Source of the DNA: Larix kaempferi
Lineage: Eukaryota; Streptophyta; Pinopsida; Pinales; Pinaceae
DNA length: 64,000 nucleotides
NCBI GenBank assembly: GCA_027924585.1
Contig: BSBM01000007.1
Span: 14,804,001-14,868,000 of the forward strand
Direction of reading: 5' to 3'
A model generated the notes under the pieces. It worked only from the letters and a program-made list of their open reading frames with translations. It was not told the DNA's origin and searched no databases. Below are positions 11,124 through 22,621 of the stretch, in pieces (the stretch's first letter is position 1; the number at the start of each line of letters is the position of its first letter). The position numbers and the translations under genes were made by a program.

Positions 11124-12686
11124 TCAGGAAGAAGGATGAGTTGCTACAGCAACTGCCTTCGACTTAGAAGAGGAAGTAGATTTAGGATTTAACTTCATGG
11201 CTTGGGCCCTCAAGGTATCGTTCCTAGTCCGGAGAGAGTCATGAGAAGATGTTATGGCTCTGTTCAGGTCTTCGACACTCTTCAATTGTAGACGTAGTTC
11301 CTTATTCTCTTGGCGAAGCTCATAATTTATTTCAACATATTTCTCATTCTGGCTTGTTAATCGTGCTACATCCTGGGTCAATCTATCCATGGTATGATGG
11401 CTTACAGTGGAGGGTTTTGCAAAATACTCAGGATATTTGTGAGGACTCGATCCATTTGGAACTGTTTCGGGATCAGTAGAGGTGTTTTGATTTTCAGAAG
11501 CCTTGCCGTTAGTGATTGCAGGAGCAAGTTCAAGGACAGGGACTTCAAGCAAACCGGAAAAGACATCGACTAATGTAAGAAGGGTCGTTTCAGGGATAGG
11601 GTCGTTTGGTTGGATGTCAAGGCTATCTGAATGAATCGACTGAATGACGAGCTGAATGACAGATTGGACGACGGTTTGGTTCACAGACTGATCATGATTT
11701 GACCTTCTAGATTTAGTTGGTATTGGTGAAAAGAGTGGGGGTTTCATGGTCGTGTCCTCATGGACAAGCTTAGGAGAGGAGGATGAATTGACAAGGTGAA
11801 TTTCTCCTAAGGTACCCTCATCAAACCGCATAGACTTAACGTCTCTTTTTGCTTGGGAAGAGGTTTGAGGAGGCTCATTAGCACGAGTTTGAAATCAATG
11901 ACGCTTCCACGAAGCGGAAGCTTTATCAAGGGGATTCTTGACCAAATAGGGGTTCAATACTTCAAACACAAAAATTTCCCGTGTTTGCCCCTTTTCCCTC
12001 AACTGTTGAATGATCAGGATTTTAATGAGACAATGGTGATATAAACTACCAGTGGGGTTAACTACTTTTTTCCTCACCTGGTTTGACATTTTCTCAAGGC
12101 TCTTCAAAAAATAAAATGGGAAATTGAGAGCTTGGTAATTAACAAAATGAGCTAATAACTTGAGATGATAGGCTTTGAAGATGGTGAGCTTACCCTCACA
12201 GGTTATCAACCGAATGATGACGGCTAAGGGCTCGAGATATTCTGGCTTAATCCACTCCCAGTGGAACCCTTTTGTGCCTGCAACATGTTGATAGTTGGCC
12301 CTGAGAGAAAATTCATGAACCATCTGAGGGAGGAAGAGGTGCTTGTTCCAATGAGCACCCTCCCATGGAAGCTTTGTAGCCAACACAATAGACTCTTCTG
12401 TCACAGGAAAAGTAAGGTGGCCAACCTTATCCATTTTGCCGTCGAATCCCTTGGAAAATAGGAGCGAGATCCCATGATCATGGCCCTAGAGAAGATGGAG
12501 GAATGAACCCAAACCTACTCGAATAAAAATTTCATGGCATGCTTTGAATTCAGGGATATGGAACAAATCTGGGTAGCTCCCAGGCTCATGGCGGATCGAC
12601 ATTGTTAGATGAAGGTAGATGGATGCAAGGGATATAGGGGATGCGAAGAGTGCAAGGAATGTGATCGGGAGATGGATATTTGGCAT
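11124..12686 (-). pseudogene. G1 3' extra ORF, copy A (plant retroelement accessory protein)
   Basis: One minus-strand frame of 521 codons from MPNIHLPITF (12686) to ATHPSS and a stop at 11124. It is broken by TAG at 12488 and TGA near 11895. The globular part includes EYLEPLAVIIRLITCEGK, NFPFYFLKSLEKMSNQVRKK and GSLYHHCLIKILI, and resembles what databases call putative plant transposon protein; I recall this and did not search it. The C-terminal third has a predicted coiled coil (DVARLTSQNEKYVEINYELR onwards) and a Ser/Lys-rich tail. The PPT follows directly, which places the ORF between pol and the 3' LTR. Function is unknown. Confidence 0.75.
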
Positions 12687-12689
12687 GGT

Positions 12690-14422
12690 TAAATGATCAC
12701 GCCATCATTCAGAACTTTGAATAGTGTGCCCTAATAAAGATGCGTACGTTAATGAATTTGTATGGTTTGTGAAATATTCAACCATGTCCAAAGTAAAATT
12801 TGGACAGGTTAAATGAAATTTTCATCATGGAATTATAATCATATGGTGCATTGAAAAATTATGATGAACTTTAAGTAATAAAATGACAGCTCGCATGATG
12901 GTTTTTGCATATAACTTAATGAAGAGTTAAAAACCATATGATAGTCAAAAATTCTGAAAATCGCATTGATGCAAGATTAGTCGATTCATTTGGTGAAGTC
13001 GAGATGAGTTGAAGAATGAGATCGTGTGTAGAGATGACATTTGATATTTCCTGATATGGTTAGTCAATTATATTTATATTCAAATTTCAAAAATTAGATA
13101 CCTTAGCACACTTGATCATGCTATTATCAAGCTATCGTTTCATTCGAATCATCATTTGATGCTTCATTTGACATCTCATTCATTCGCTTCATTCTTCACT
13201 TCATTCAGATCGTCATTCGACCCTTGATTTGACCCTTCATACAGATATTTTATCTGTACAAGATGTGAATTGCTGGATCTGAGTGCTGCTGATTATGAAG
13301 AGAATTTTTGAGGCTGCCAGCACACAAAAGGACGATGTAAACCTACTTTTCTGAAACTTCAGTTGCGTTCTTCCTTTATTTAACATGGATCATAATAGTC
13401 TTTCTTCTGCTAATTGAATTATTCCTGAAACACATATCATTTTATCATAGATAAATGAACTTTTATGAATAATCAAAAAATAAAGACAATTCTGATCCTC
13501 CCCCAAACCAAAAATATGGCGTGTCCTCAAGCCATCAAATAAAAACAGATTGATATTCAAATATTCCCAATTGACAATCAGCAGAAAAATCTATTATTTT
13601 TGTAAGAAAAATAAATACTAACTAATAATGGAGATGATTCATACATGCAAATTCATAAAAAAATAATAGTGCTTATGAAGACCATATGAATAATCATAGT
13701 GCAATCGATGCAAAAATTCCATAGGAAAACCGATCATATTTGACTCATTTTAAAATATCTCTTGTCATCCAAAGAATATATATAAATTTCACCATGGAGT
13801 TTGTTAGATTTCTATGGTTATGGGTCCCACTTCTAGGATAACAATACCCTAGGTATTGTTTGAATTAGATGACAGGGTCCAAGTCCAACTTAAAACCATT
13901 CGCTAGTGACAGTATGAATAATTGGCCTAAACATGTATTTGTGTACTCAGGTTTTGTAGATGAGCCATGTGCATAGTAATGCATTAACCATATCTCTTTT
14001 ACCTGATATTTCCCCACTGCCAGCAGGCCTGTTGAGTACCCTGGTGGGTTTACCTTGGTACCATGCAAGCATAGCCCCGCTACCAGCAAGCCTGTTCATT
14101 ACCCCAACGGGTTTACTTGCATTTAACGAGCTTCCTTGTTTAAGATTTTACTTAGCATGGACCCGCTGCCAGCGAGCCTGTTCAGTACCCCGACGAGTTT
14201 GCTTCATATAATGATTTTAGTATGTGGAAGTCGGTTGGAACTAGAGTGTATTAAGCTTGCTAAACACATAACTCAAATTTTTAGAGCGAACATTATGACT
14301 TACTTTATTTATAATAGCCTGCATTACAGATCATGCCAAAAGAGAATAACCTAAAGCTGTCCCTTGACCTCTTAGTCTATCTTCTTCATAAAAATATCAG
14401 TAATGTTCCCCATAAGTAGCAT
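12690..14422 (-). repeat. Spacer X, copy A
   Basis: Non-coding stretch between LTR-B and extra ORF-A, homologous to the spacer at 18792-20646. It contains three copies of a motif (CCAGCRAGCCTGTTCAGTAC followed by CCCGACGGGTTT) at about 14012, 14075 and 14160. It also holds a second polypurine tract at 13497-13509. In G1 the same spacer follows integrase, so here gag-pol has been lost between LTR-B and X. Confidence 0.7.
13497..13509 (-). other. Second polypurine-tract-like site in spacer X-A
   Basis: Minus-strand GGTTTGGGGGAGG, preceded by a segment like the one before the true PPT (GGACACGCCATAT versus GGACCTGGCATAT). The same site occurs at 19708-19719 in copy B. It could be a central PPT or the remnant of a duplicated PPT-LTR junction. 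Confidence 0.5.
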
Positions 14423-17267
14423 TGAGGTGTTATTATTGTCTTTAAGGAATCACCAAAATATTTAATTATCGACCAGGGTTGGTAATCTTAGAGTTGTGGC
14501 ACAGTATATGCTGAGGTAGAATGACCCCTACGGTTTTGGATCGGCATACCTTAGAAATGTTTTAATAAAGAAAAGATCGGAATATCTTTCAAAATGAAAA
14601 ACAGAGTCAAACTTAAAGAAAATACAACTTCTAAAATGATTAAACCTATATAAACCAACATATCAGAATAGTATCAAGCTATACTACTCTACTCCATGGA
14701 TAATAATTAAAAAGATAAAAAAAAAAAAATATTATTCTACGAAGGAGGACTTAATAAAAAACAAAACTACTTTGATGAAATTGAAAACTACTGATAAAGC
14801 TCTTTAATCTAGGAATTAGAAAACAACTATTAAATGAGTTTAGATACATATCTATAATTTATAACTAACTATGAAACAAAGAACTATATTAACTTAAAGC
14901 AAAACTACAAATTACTTAAGAAATTCAACAACTATTCATGCATTCAACTAATACTTCAAGATTACACTAAACTACCTAATTCCATTCTCCTTGGGGATTC
15001 TGAGGAAGTGTATCAAATGTAATAGGAATGGGAGAGAATGCATCAAAGTGACTTTCAAATGTGACAAGGAAACGAAATGGAAACAAATCTAATTTAACTT
15101 CCACAAACAAATGCAAACTAAAGATTGTCCAACTACAATTAACTTTAAACATTATGATTTATCTTCTATCCATAAGCAATTGACTTGGAACTAATGAAAT
15201 CTAGAAGCAAGTAGAAAAATTAATAAAGATATTTAATTGAACTAAATTTGATTTGGAAGCAAGCAGAAAACTTGATAAAGATATTTTATATAGAAGCAAG
15301 TAAAAAACTTGATAAAGATATTTATTTCTGAACCAAATCCTATTCTATGAGTATCTTTATTAACTGTATGAATGAGAAAACTGATCCTATGCTTAACAAA
15401 TAAACTATTGAAACTAAGATAATTTGGAGAATGAAATTACTATGTCTAATCCGATATTAATCTTAGTGACATATGATAAACTACACTAAGAATGAAACTG
15501 ATAAATTCTGTAACAGTAAAGCATTAATGAATCAAAGATAAGAGACATAACTTGTAAAGTAACTGAAGCAAAGTTAAGGAAAACGGAATGAAAACTAAGA
15601 ATGATGATGAGACCTAATTAAAACTCTATGCAGTATAAAACAAGGTCTTAATTACATCTAAGAAGGCTAATTAAATGCAAGAAATATTATAGTTCGAATA
15701 CCTAAGAAAACTGGATTCCAAATAAGCATAAAAAAATGCATAAAGTATGAAAGTACGTATGACGATCCAGATGATTGTCTGAATGACAATCCGGATGGAG
15801 GAAAACAATTTAAACTAAGGAAAGAAGTAGATTGGAATGATCTTAACGTCAGCTAGCTAATGCATATGAACCTGCATTGTAAGGAAGCAATAAATAGAGG
15901 GTTTAGAAGCTAAGATAACAAGAAGTAACCTATACTAATCGTTGTCTAAGGAATGAACTATCTCTATGGCATAATAAGACAAAACTAAAATGTAAATAAA
16001 ACTAACCTACAGCTACAGGAAAGAAACTAACAGAACTAATTCTAATCATAAACTAAACCTGAAACAACAACTAGTTAAGCCTTATCTAATTGCAAAAGAC
16101 TGAAAGCAAACTACAAGAAAAACTATGCTTGACTGGTCATTATCAATTCTGTAAATGTAAATTAAATTATCAACAGGAAATAAATTACAAGAAATGAAAC
16201 AACATCTACAGGAAAAAACAGTTAAATACAATTACTGGAAATGAAAAACGATTTATTTGCAGAAAGGAAATACAAAATATACACAATAGAACCTCCAGTT
16301 GTTGAGGGGCCCTTCCCAGCAATCATATATTGGAGCTTAACTCACACTAATCACCAACAACAGAACATTAACAGCAGAATTCAGGAATTTCCATTAACTG
16401 AGAAAGCTACACAGCATTTCTACAAATTACTAATAGCGTGTATGTATATTATCTATTATCTATCGTCTCATTTTCTCCAAAGGAGGCATCTATATATAAT
16501 TTTACAATTAGAGAGAAGGTCGACATAGTCGACCTCTCTAAAAATAGAAGTCCTAATGACTATGGAACGATTGCATGATGGTTGATGACAGCGCAGAGGT
16601 GTCTTCCAAGTCCACAATGTTGATTCCCTTTGACACGAACAACTGTGAGTCATTTTCCTTCCATCATGGGCAGATAATGTGATGGCAGACTGAGCGTGGG
16701 AGGACAAGGACTTCTAGAACGTCGACCTGGGCAGAGTTGCGTGCTGTCAGGCTTGGCGAACAGGAAAGATGAAACTTCTGGAGTGTTGACGTGAGCTGCA
16801 GGTGTGTTGTCAAGCGAGGCAAGTAGGAGGGAGAATCTTCTAGAAAGGGTCTCACCAACCACAACAGCCACATTGCTAACAGAACCCATCTTTCCGTTTC
16901 TGTCTTTAATGACCATAAATATTCCAACCGACAATCTCGCAGGTTGAATGAAGGGCTGAACGGTGAGCTTGATGCGGATGAACGTTTGCAATGTGAACAT
17001 GCGTCCGAATGGAGGTCCGTTTGAAACCCATTTCCTGCAAAACAAAATCTAGTTTCCAAGCAAGTCGAGAAATGTCAAATAAACATCAATAAATCCCAAT
17101 ATGACGATTTTTACCCAAAATACATGTGATGTGTGAATGTATGCGTACCTGATCTGACTGACGGTTTGAATGGCGGAAAGAATAACTTATCATATCAAAA
17201 ATAGTGAAAATGATTCCAATCAGAGTGTGTTTGATGATCAAAAGTGGTGACAAAATGGACACCAACA
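14423..17267 (-). mobile_element. G1 LTR-B (middle LTR)
   Basis: A 2.85 kb LTR on the minus strand. It starts TGTTGGTGTCC after PPT GTTTGGGGGAA and ends AACACCTCA at 14423. It is homologous to LTR-A throughout: shared TTAATTATCGACC, GAGTTGTGG and TATATGCTGAGGTAGAA near the U5 end, and GTTGAGGGGCCCTT in U3. Indels and substitutions are frequent. AT-rich R/U5 without genes. Confidence 0.76.
16490..16500 (-). promoter_or_regulatory. TATA box of LTR-B
   Basis: Minus-strand ATTATATATAG, in the position equivalent to the LTR-A TATA box. Confidence 0.55.
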
Positions 17268-17278
17268 TTCCCCCAAAC
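17268..17278 (-). other. Polypurine tract before LTR-B
   Basis: Minus-strand GTTTGGGGGAA next to the LTR start TGTTGGTG, matching the LTR-A arrangement. Confidence 0.82.
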
Positions 17279-17320
17279 TGGATATATGCCAGGTCCCGCT
17301 GAGCAAAAGAAGAGAGAATT

Positions 17321-18791
17321 TTAGGAAGAAGGCCGAGTTGCGGTAGCAGTTGCCTTTGACTTGGAAGAGGAAGTGGATTTATTTCTCAACTTCTGGAACT
17401 GGTCCTTCAAAGTATCATGCTTCAACTGAAGAGAAAGGTTGGAGGTTGTCTTGGCTTCATTTAAATCTTCCACACACTTTACCTGAAAACGTAAGTCCTT
17501 GTTCTCTTGACGAAGCCCAGAGATGATCTCAACATACTTCTCATTCTGGCTTCTCAACTCTACTATGTCTCGGGTTAGTCTGTCCATAGTCTAATGGAGT
17601 GGAGTAGACGCTTCTGCAAAATACTCAAGGTCTTTTCGAGGGCTCGATCCTATTAGAAATGGTTCGGGATCAGCAGGTGCAATGTGTTCCTCAGGAACCT
17701 TATCTTCAGTGTGTGTAGGGCAGGTTCCAAGATGGTATCTTCAAGCAAACTAGCAAAGATATTGGCCAACGCGAGGAGAGGTGATTCAAAAACAGAGTCA
17801 TTTGCTTGGTCATCAGGGTTGTCTGAATGCATTGGATGAATGATGGACTGATCGACAGAATGACGGACTGATCGACAGACTGGTCATGATTGGCCTTTCT
17901 TGACTTTGTGGGTATTGGTGAGAAAAATGGGGGTTCCATGGTTGTACCCTCATGGACATGCTCAGGAGAGGATGAATGAACAGGGTGTATTTCTCCCGAG
18001 GCACCCTCACTAAATCTTACAGACTTGGTAACCTTTTCTTCTTGGCCAAAGGTTTGGGCTGGCTCATTTACACGGGTTTGGAAATGATGACATTTACGAG
18101 AGGCAGGGGATTTAACCATAGGCTTATTAACTAGATGAGGGTTCAGGACTTCAAAGACAAAGCATTCCGAGGTTTGCCCCTTTTCTTCCAACTGGTGAGT
18201 GATCAGGATTTTAATCAAATAGTGGTAGTATAAGCTTCCAGAGGGCTTAGTGGTATTCTTCCTAACTTGATTTGACATTTTCTCTAAATTTTTTAGGAAA
18301 TAAAAGGGGAAATTAAGAGCCTGACCATTAACTAAATGTGCTAGTAACGTAAAGTGGCAAGCTTTGAAAACAGTGAACTTACCCTCACAAGTGATCAAAT
18401 GGATAATTACAGTTAATGGCTCAAGATATTCAAGCTTCACCCATTTTCTGTGGAACCCTTTGGTGCCAGCAACATGTTGATATTCGGCCTTAAGAGAAAA
18501 TTCCTACTCCGTCTATGGAAGAAAGAGATGTTTGTGCCAACGGGCTCCTTCCCTGGGAAGTTTCATGGCCGATGCAATGGATTCTTCCATCACAGGGAAA
18601 GTGAGATGGCCGACCCTGGTTGTCTTACCATCGAACCCTTTTGCAAAGTGGAGGGAGATTTCGTGTTCGTGACCTTAGAGAAGGAGAAGGAATGGACCCC
18701 ATCCAGCTCGGAGGAATACTTCACGACACTCTTTGAATTTGGGGATGCAAAGTAATCCCTCGTAACTTCCTCGTTCATGACGGATTGGCAT
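17321..18791 (-). pseudogene. G1 3' extra ORF, copy B
   Basis: Homolog of the copy at 12686-11124. It starts at MPIRHERGSYEG (18791), has GHLTFPVMEES, EYLEPLTVIIHLITCEGK, FYFLKNLEKMSNQVRKN and SLYYHYLIKILI, and ends in a coiled coil (DIVELRSQNEKYVEIISGLR onwards) with an ATATRPSS tail at 17321. Frameshifts lie near 17800 and 17590, and stops follow LFLP near 18510. It follows G1 integrase after spacer X-B, which gives the complete order gag-pol-X-ORF-PPT-LTR. Function is unknown. Confidence 0.72.
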
Positions 18792-20646
18792 ATTGAAAAG
18801 AGGTTGAAGGATGCGGATGAATAGAGGGGATGCAGAGGATGGAGCTTGATACGTTCAAGGAGGATGGAGAGTGAGCAAGATGAAGCAAAATTTACGCAAG
18901 CGTTAGTTTAAATTGAGATCTGTTTGAACGGTTGAATGATCATTGGGATAGATTTGACACGTTCGAATGATACGCTATCATTTTGTTACCTTGAGTCATG
19001 GGCCATCATAGAATTGTGTGAGTTAGTGAATTCGTATGGCTATGATATATTCAACCATGTCCAAAGTGAACTTTGGACAGGTTGAATGCAATCCTCATTA
19101 TGAAATTATAGACACAAATTACACATAAAAAATCATGATGACTTAATAAATGAAGCAATAGATCACATGATAAAACTTGATGGAGGATTAAAATCGTATG
19201 ATAGCCATATGATGGTTAATCAATTCATTTGATGAGACGAAATGAGTATGCAAAGATGGCATTTAATTTGATCCTTGACATGATTAGTTGATTAGATATA
19301 TTAGAAAAAATCAAAATTTTTAAATATCTTAACACACTTATCAATATCATTACAAGCTAAGATTTCATTCGGCACTTCATTTAGATCGTTATTCATTTGC
19401 CTCGTTCGCCACATCATTCAGATCGTCATTCGACACTTCATTCAACCCTTCATAGATACCTTTGTACAAAAATTTGCTTTGATGGATCTGATTGCTGCTG
19501 ATTATGCAGAGAATTTTTCTGGGACTTATCAACACACAAGAGATGTTGTAAACCTGCTTTTTGGAACTTTAGTTGCATTATTGTTTATTTATCATTGATC
19601 AGAACAATCTTCCTTCTGCTTTTTTCATTATCCTGAAAACACCTATCATTTTATCAGAGATAAATAAACTTTTTCATAAATATTCAGAAAGTAAAAACAG
19701 TTTTGAACCTCCCCCAAACAAAAAATATGGCGTGTCCTCAAGCCATCAAAGAAAAATTGATTCATATTCAAATATTTTTAGTTAATGGTTTAGGTAGTAA
19801 CTTCTAAAATGTTGTGATAATTTTCGTAAGAAAATGAAATATTAACTATCAAATGTAGATGATTCAGGTATGTACATTCATCAAAAAGAATACAGCAGTG
19901 CTTAAGAAGACCATATGAAGAATGATAGTGCAATGGATGCGAAACATGCCATAGGAAATATAGCCATCCATGACTCATTTGAAAGATCTCTTGTCATCCA
20001 TATAATATAGATAAATTCCACCCTAGAGTTTGTGAGATTTCTATAGTTATGGGTCCCATTTCTAGGATAGTCATACCCTAGATATTGTTTGAATTAGATG
20101 ACAGGGTCCAAGTCCATATTATAGCCATTCTCTAATGATAGTATAAATAATTGGCCTCAACATGTATTCATATACTCAGGTTTTTTATGAGCCATGTGTA
20201 TAGCAATGCATTAACCGAACCTCTTTTACCCGATATTGCCTCGCTGCCAGCAGGCCTGTTCAATACCCCGGCGGGTTTATCTTGGTACCATGCAAGCATA
20301 GCCCCACTGCCAGCGAGCCTGTTCAGTACCCCGACGGGTTTACTTGCATTTACCGAGCTTCCTTGTTTAAGATTTTACTTAGCATGGACCCACTGCCAGC
20401 GAGCCTGTTCAATACCCCAGTGGGTTTGCTTCGTATAATGATATATTTTTTGTAAGGAAGTCGGTTGGCACTAGAGTGTGCTAAGCCTGCTAAATACATA
20501 ATTCAAATTTTAGAGTGAACCTTATGAGTAACTTAATCTATAATAGCCTGAATTATAGATCATGTCAACAGATAATAACCTAAAGTTGTTCTTTGACCTT
20601 CCAGTCTATCTTCTTCATAAAAGATCAATAATGTTCCCCACAAAAT
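18792..20646 (-). repeat. Spacer X, copy B
   Basis: Non-coding, homologous to 12690-14422. It carries the same three-copy CCAGCGAGCCTGTTC motif at about 20229, 20302 and 20388, and the PPT-like site at 19708-19719. Homology to copy A starts at minus-strand TGATACTTC...TGGGGAACATTA (20646). Confidence 0.7.
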
Positions 20647-21345
20647 AGAAGTATCACTCACTTTTGGGCTACCTTTTTAAAGAATGCTTAAGAGACAAGT
20701 TTTGATAATGAGTCTAGGATGAGCTAGTAGTCCATAGGTGTAAGATAGAACTGTTTGAGAATCATGAGGATTGAAGTAGGTCTTAAGCAACTGTTCTAAT
20801 GATAAATCATAAATGTACATGTCTGAATCAAATACCATATACAGAATCATAAAAGAAAATGGTTTGAAATGATATAACTTGAACACTTTAACTTTTCACT
20901 ATAAATTTTCAATTCTCAACAATAATCGAAAGAGGGGGAGTTAAGATGCATTATAAGTGTTTCTTTTAGAGCACTTCCCTTTTCAGATAATATTGCATTA
21001 GCTGATTATAATGATAAGGTACTCGTAATCAAACTGCAAAACCACTTGTTAGATGATTCAAATTTATTCAAAACAAAAACATATGTGCAAAGAAAAAATC
21101 ATATGAAATTTAGGAGAAAGGGAAAAGAGTCTTCCTGTTTTAATTGGCAAAATTTCATAAGCTGATCATAAAAATAAATTTCCTGTATACATGCAATCAA
21201 CTGTTAGAGATGACTCTTATTATTGAAAAACAAAAATATATTTACATATGTACAAACGAAGATAACCCAAAATATTTCAAGAACCATGAGAAGGAGGAAT
21301 GACTTCCTCTTCTGCTAGCTCCATCTCCTTCTGTTGTAAGGCATT
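20647..21345 (-). other. Non-coding stretch after G1 integrase
   Basis: About 700 bp of AT-rich sequence between the integrase stop and spacer X-B. No gene, repeat or promoter is supported. Confidence 0.4.
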
Positions 21346-22500
21346 CTACACAAAATCTTGTTTAGATATTGGTTGAAGATAAAGTCTAAGTCTATGTCCA
21401 TTTACAACAAAGGAAATTTGAGAATAATCAATTGTCTTAATTTTAACAGATCCATTATCAAAAGCTGTAACAATTTCATATGGACCCATCCATCGAGTAG
21501 TTAATTTACCTTTAAATTTTTTGTACCTTGAATAAAAAAGTAATGCCCAGTCTCCAGTTTTGAACTGTTTTTGTTTAATGTATCTATCATGCCACTTTTT
21601 GCATTGGTTTTTAATTAAAATTGTGCGTTGAATAGAATCTTGCCTAATCTCGTCTAATTCATTTATCTGCAGGATTCGTTGTCTCTGTGCTTCTTCCAGG
21701 TTCATCCCTAATTGTGCAACCATACGAAAGGTTTTGAATTGAAATTCAATAGGTAGAAGAACTTGTTTACCATAAACAAGTTCATAAGGTGTGTGGCCAG
21801 TGGTATTCCTCCAAGTTATTCTATAATCCCACAAGGATTTTGGAAGCCTATATGCCCAGTCTTTATGGTGTAACTGGATGGTCTTAGTCAGGATGGATTC
21901 TAATACTTTGTTGGTGGACTCTACCTGAATATTGGCTTGCGAGTGATATGGTGAAGATTTATAATGTATAATACCATATTTGTCAGTAAGCTCTTTCATC
22001 AACTTGGAGGTAAACTGAGATCCTTGATCAGTTACAATTTCCCTAGGTACACCGAATCAGGTGAATATTTCTTCATATATAAACTCTACCACAGATTTCT
22101 CTATGGCTCGGAATAAGGCTTTAGATTCTACCCACTTGGTGACACAATCTATACAGACTAGGATGTACTTCTTCTTGCGATACATAGGGGAAATTGGCCC
22201 AATAAAATATAGATCCCATTTCTCAAAAGGATCAATCACAACTTGGGTTTGTAAAGGCATCTCATCGGATGGCGTAGGTATACCCATTCTTTGGAAACTG
22301 TCACACCCCTTGACATACTTGGCAACATCTTTGAAAATGCTTTGCCAATAATACCCAGAGTGCAACACTTTGTATGCTGTAATTTTATCAGAAAAATGCC
22401 CACCGCAAGGTCCACCATAACATGCATGAAGGATCTCTACCATCTCATCCTCTCGTACACATCATCTAATAATAAGTTCAGGACCAGTATGAAAAAAGAT
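21346..22500 (-). pseudogene. G1 integrase
   Basis: Starts in the zinc-binding domain with GGPCGGHFSDK and KGCDSFQRMG, where the second Cys of the usual CxxC is Phe. The core begins FEKWDLYFIGPI; the first catalytic residue, Asp in relatives just before FIGP, is Tyr. CIDCVTKW, a stop near 22057, VTDQGSQFTS (second Asp kept), YHSQANIQVES (Glu kept), DWAYRLPKSLWDYR and TPYELVYGKQVLLPIEF follow. The C-terminal domain has WALLFYSRYKKFKGKL, RWMGPYEI and NGHRLRLY. No chromodomain. Stops in the N-terminal part and lost catalytic residues make it inactive. Confidence 0.9.
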
Positions 22501-22621
22501 CATTGTCCACCCAAGAATAATTAGAACTTTGAAATATGATCCTATGTTTCTGAGGTGTAGAGAGATGGTTTGGTAGCTTTCCAGTTGCTAAATAATTGGC
22601 CATGTCTGCAAACCAAGGGGT

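Noticed and set aside
20928-20942. GA/G-rich plus-strand tract that resembles a PPT
   Set aside because: Wrong strand for G1 and not followed by an LTR start.
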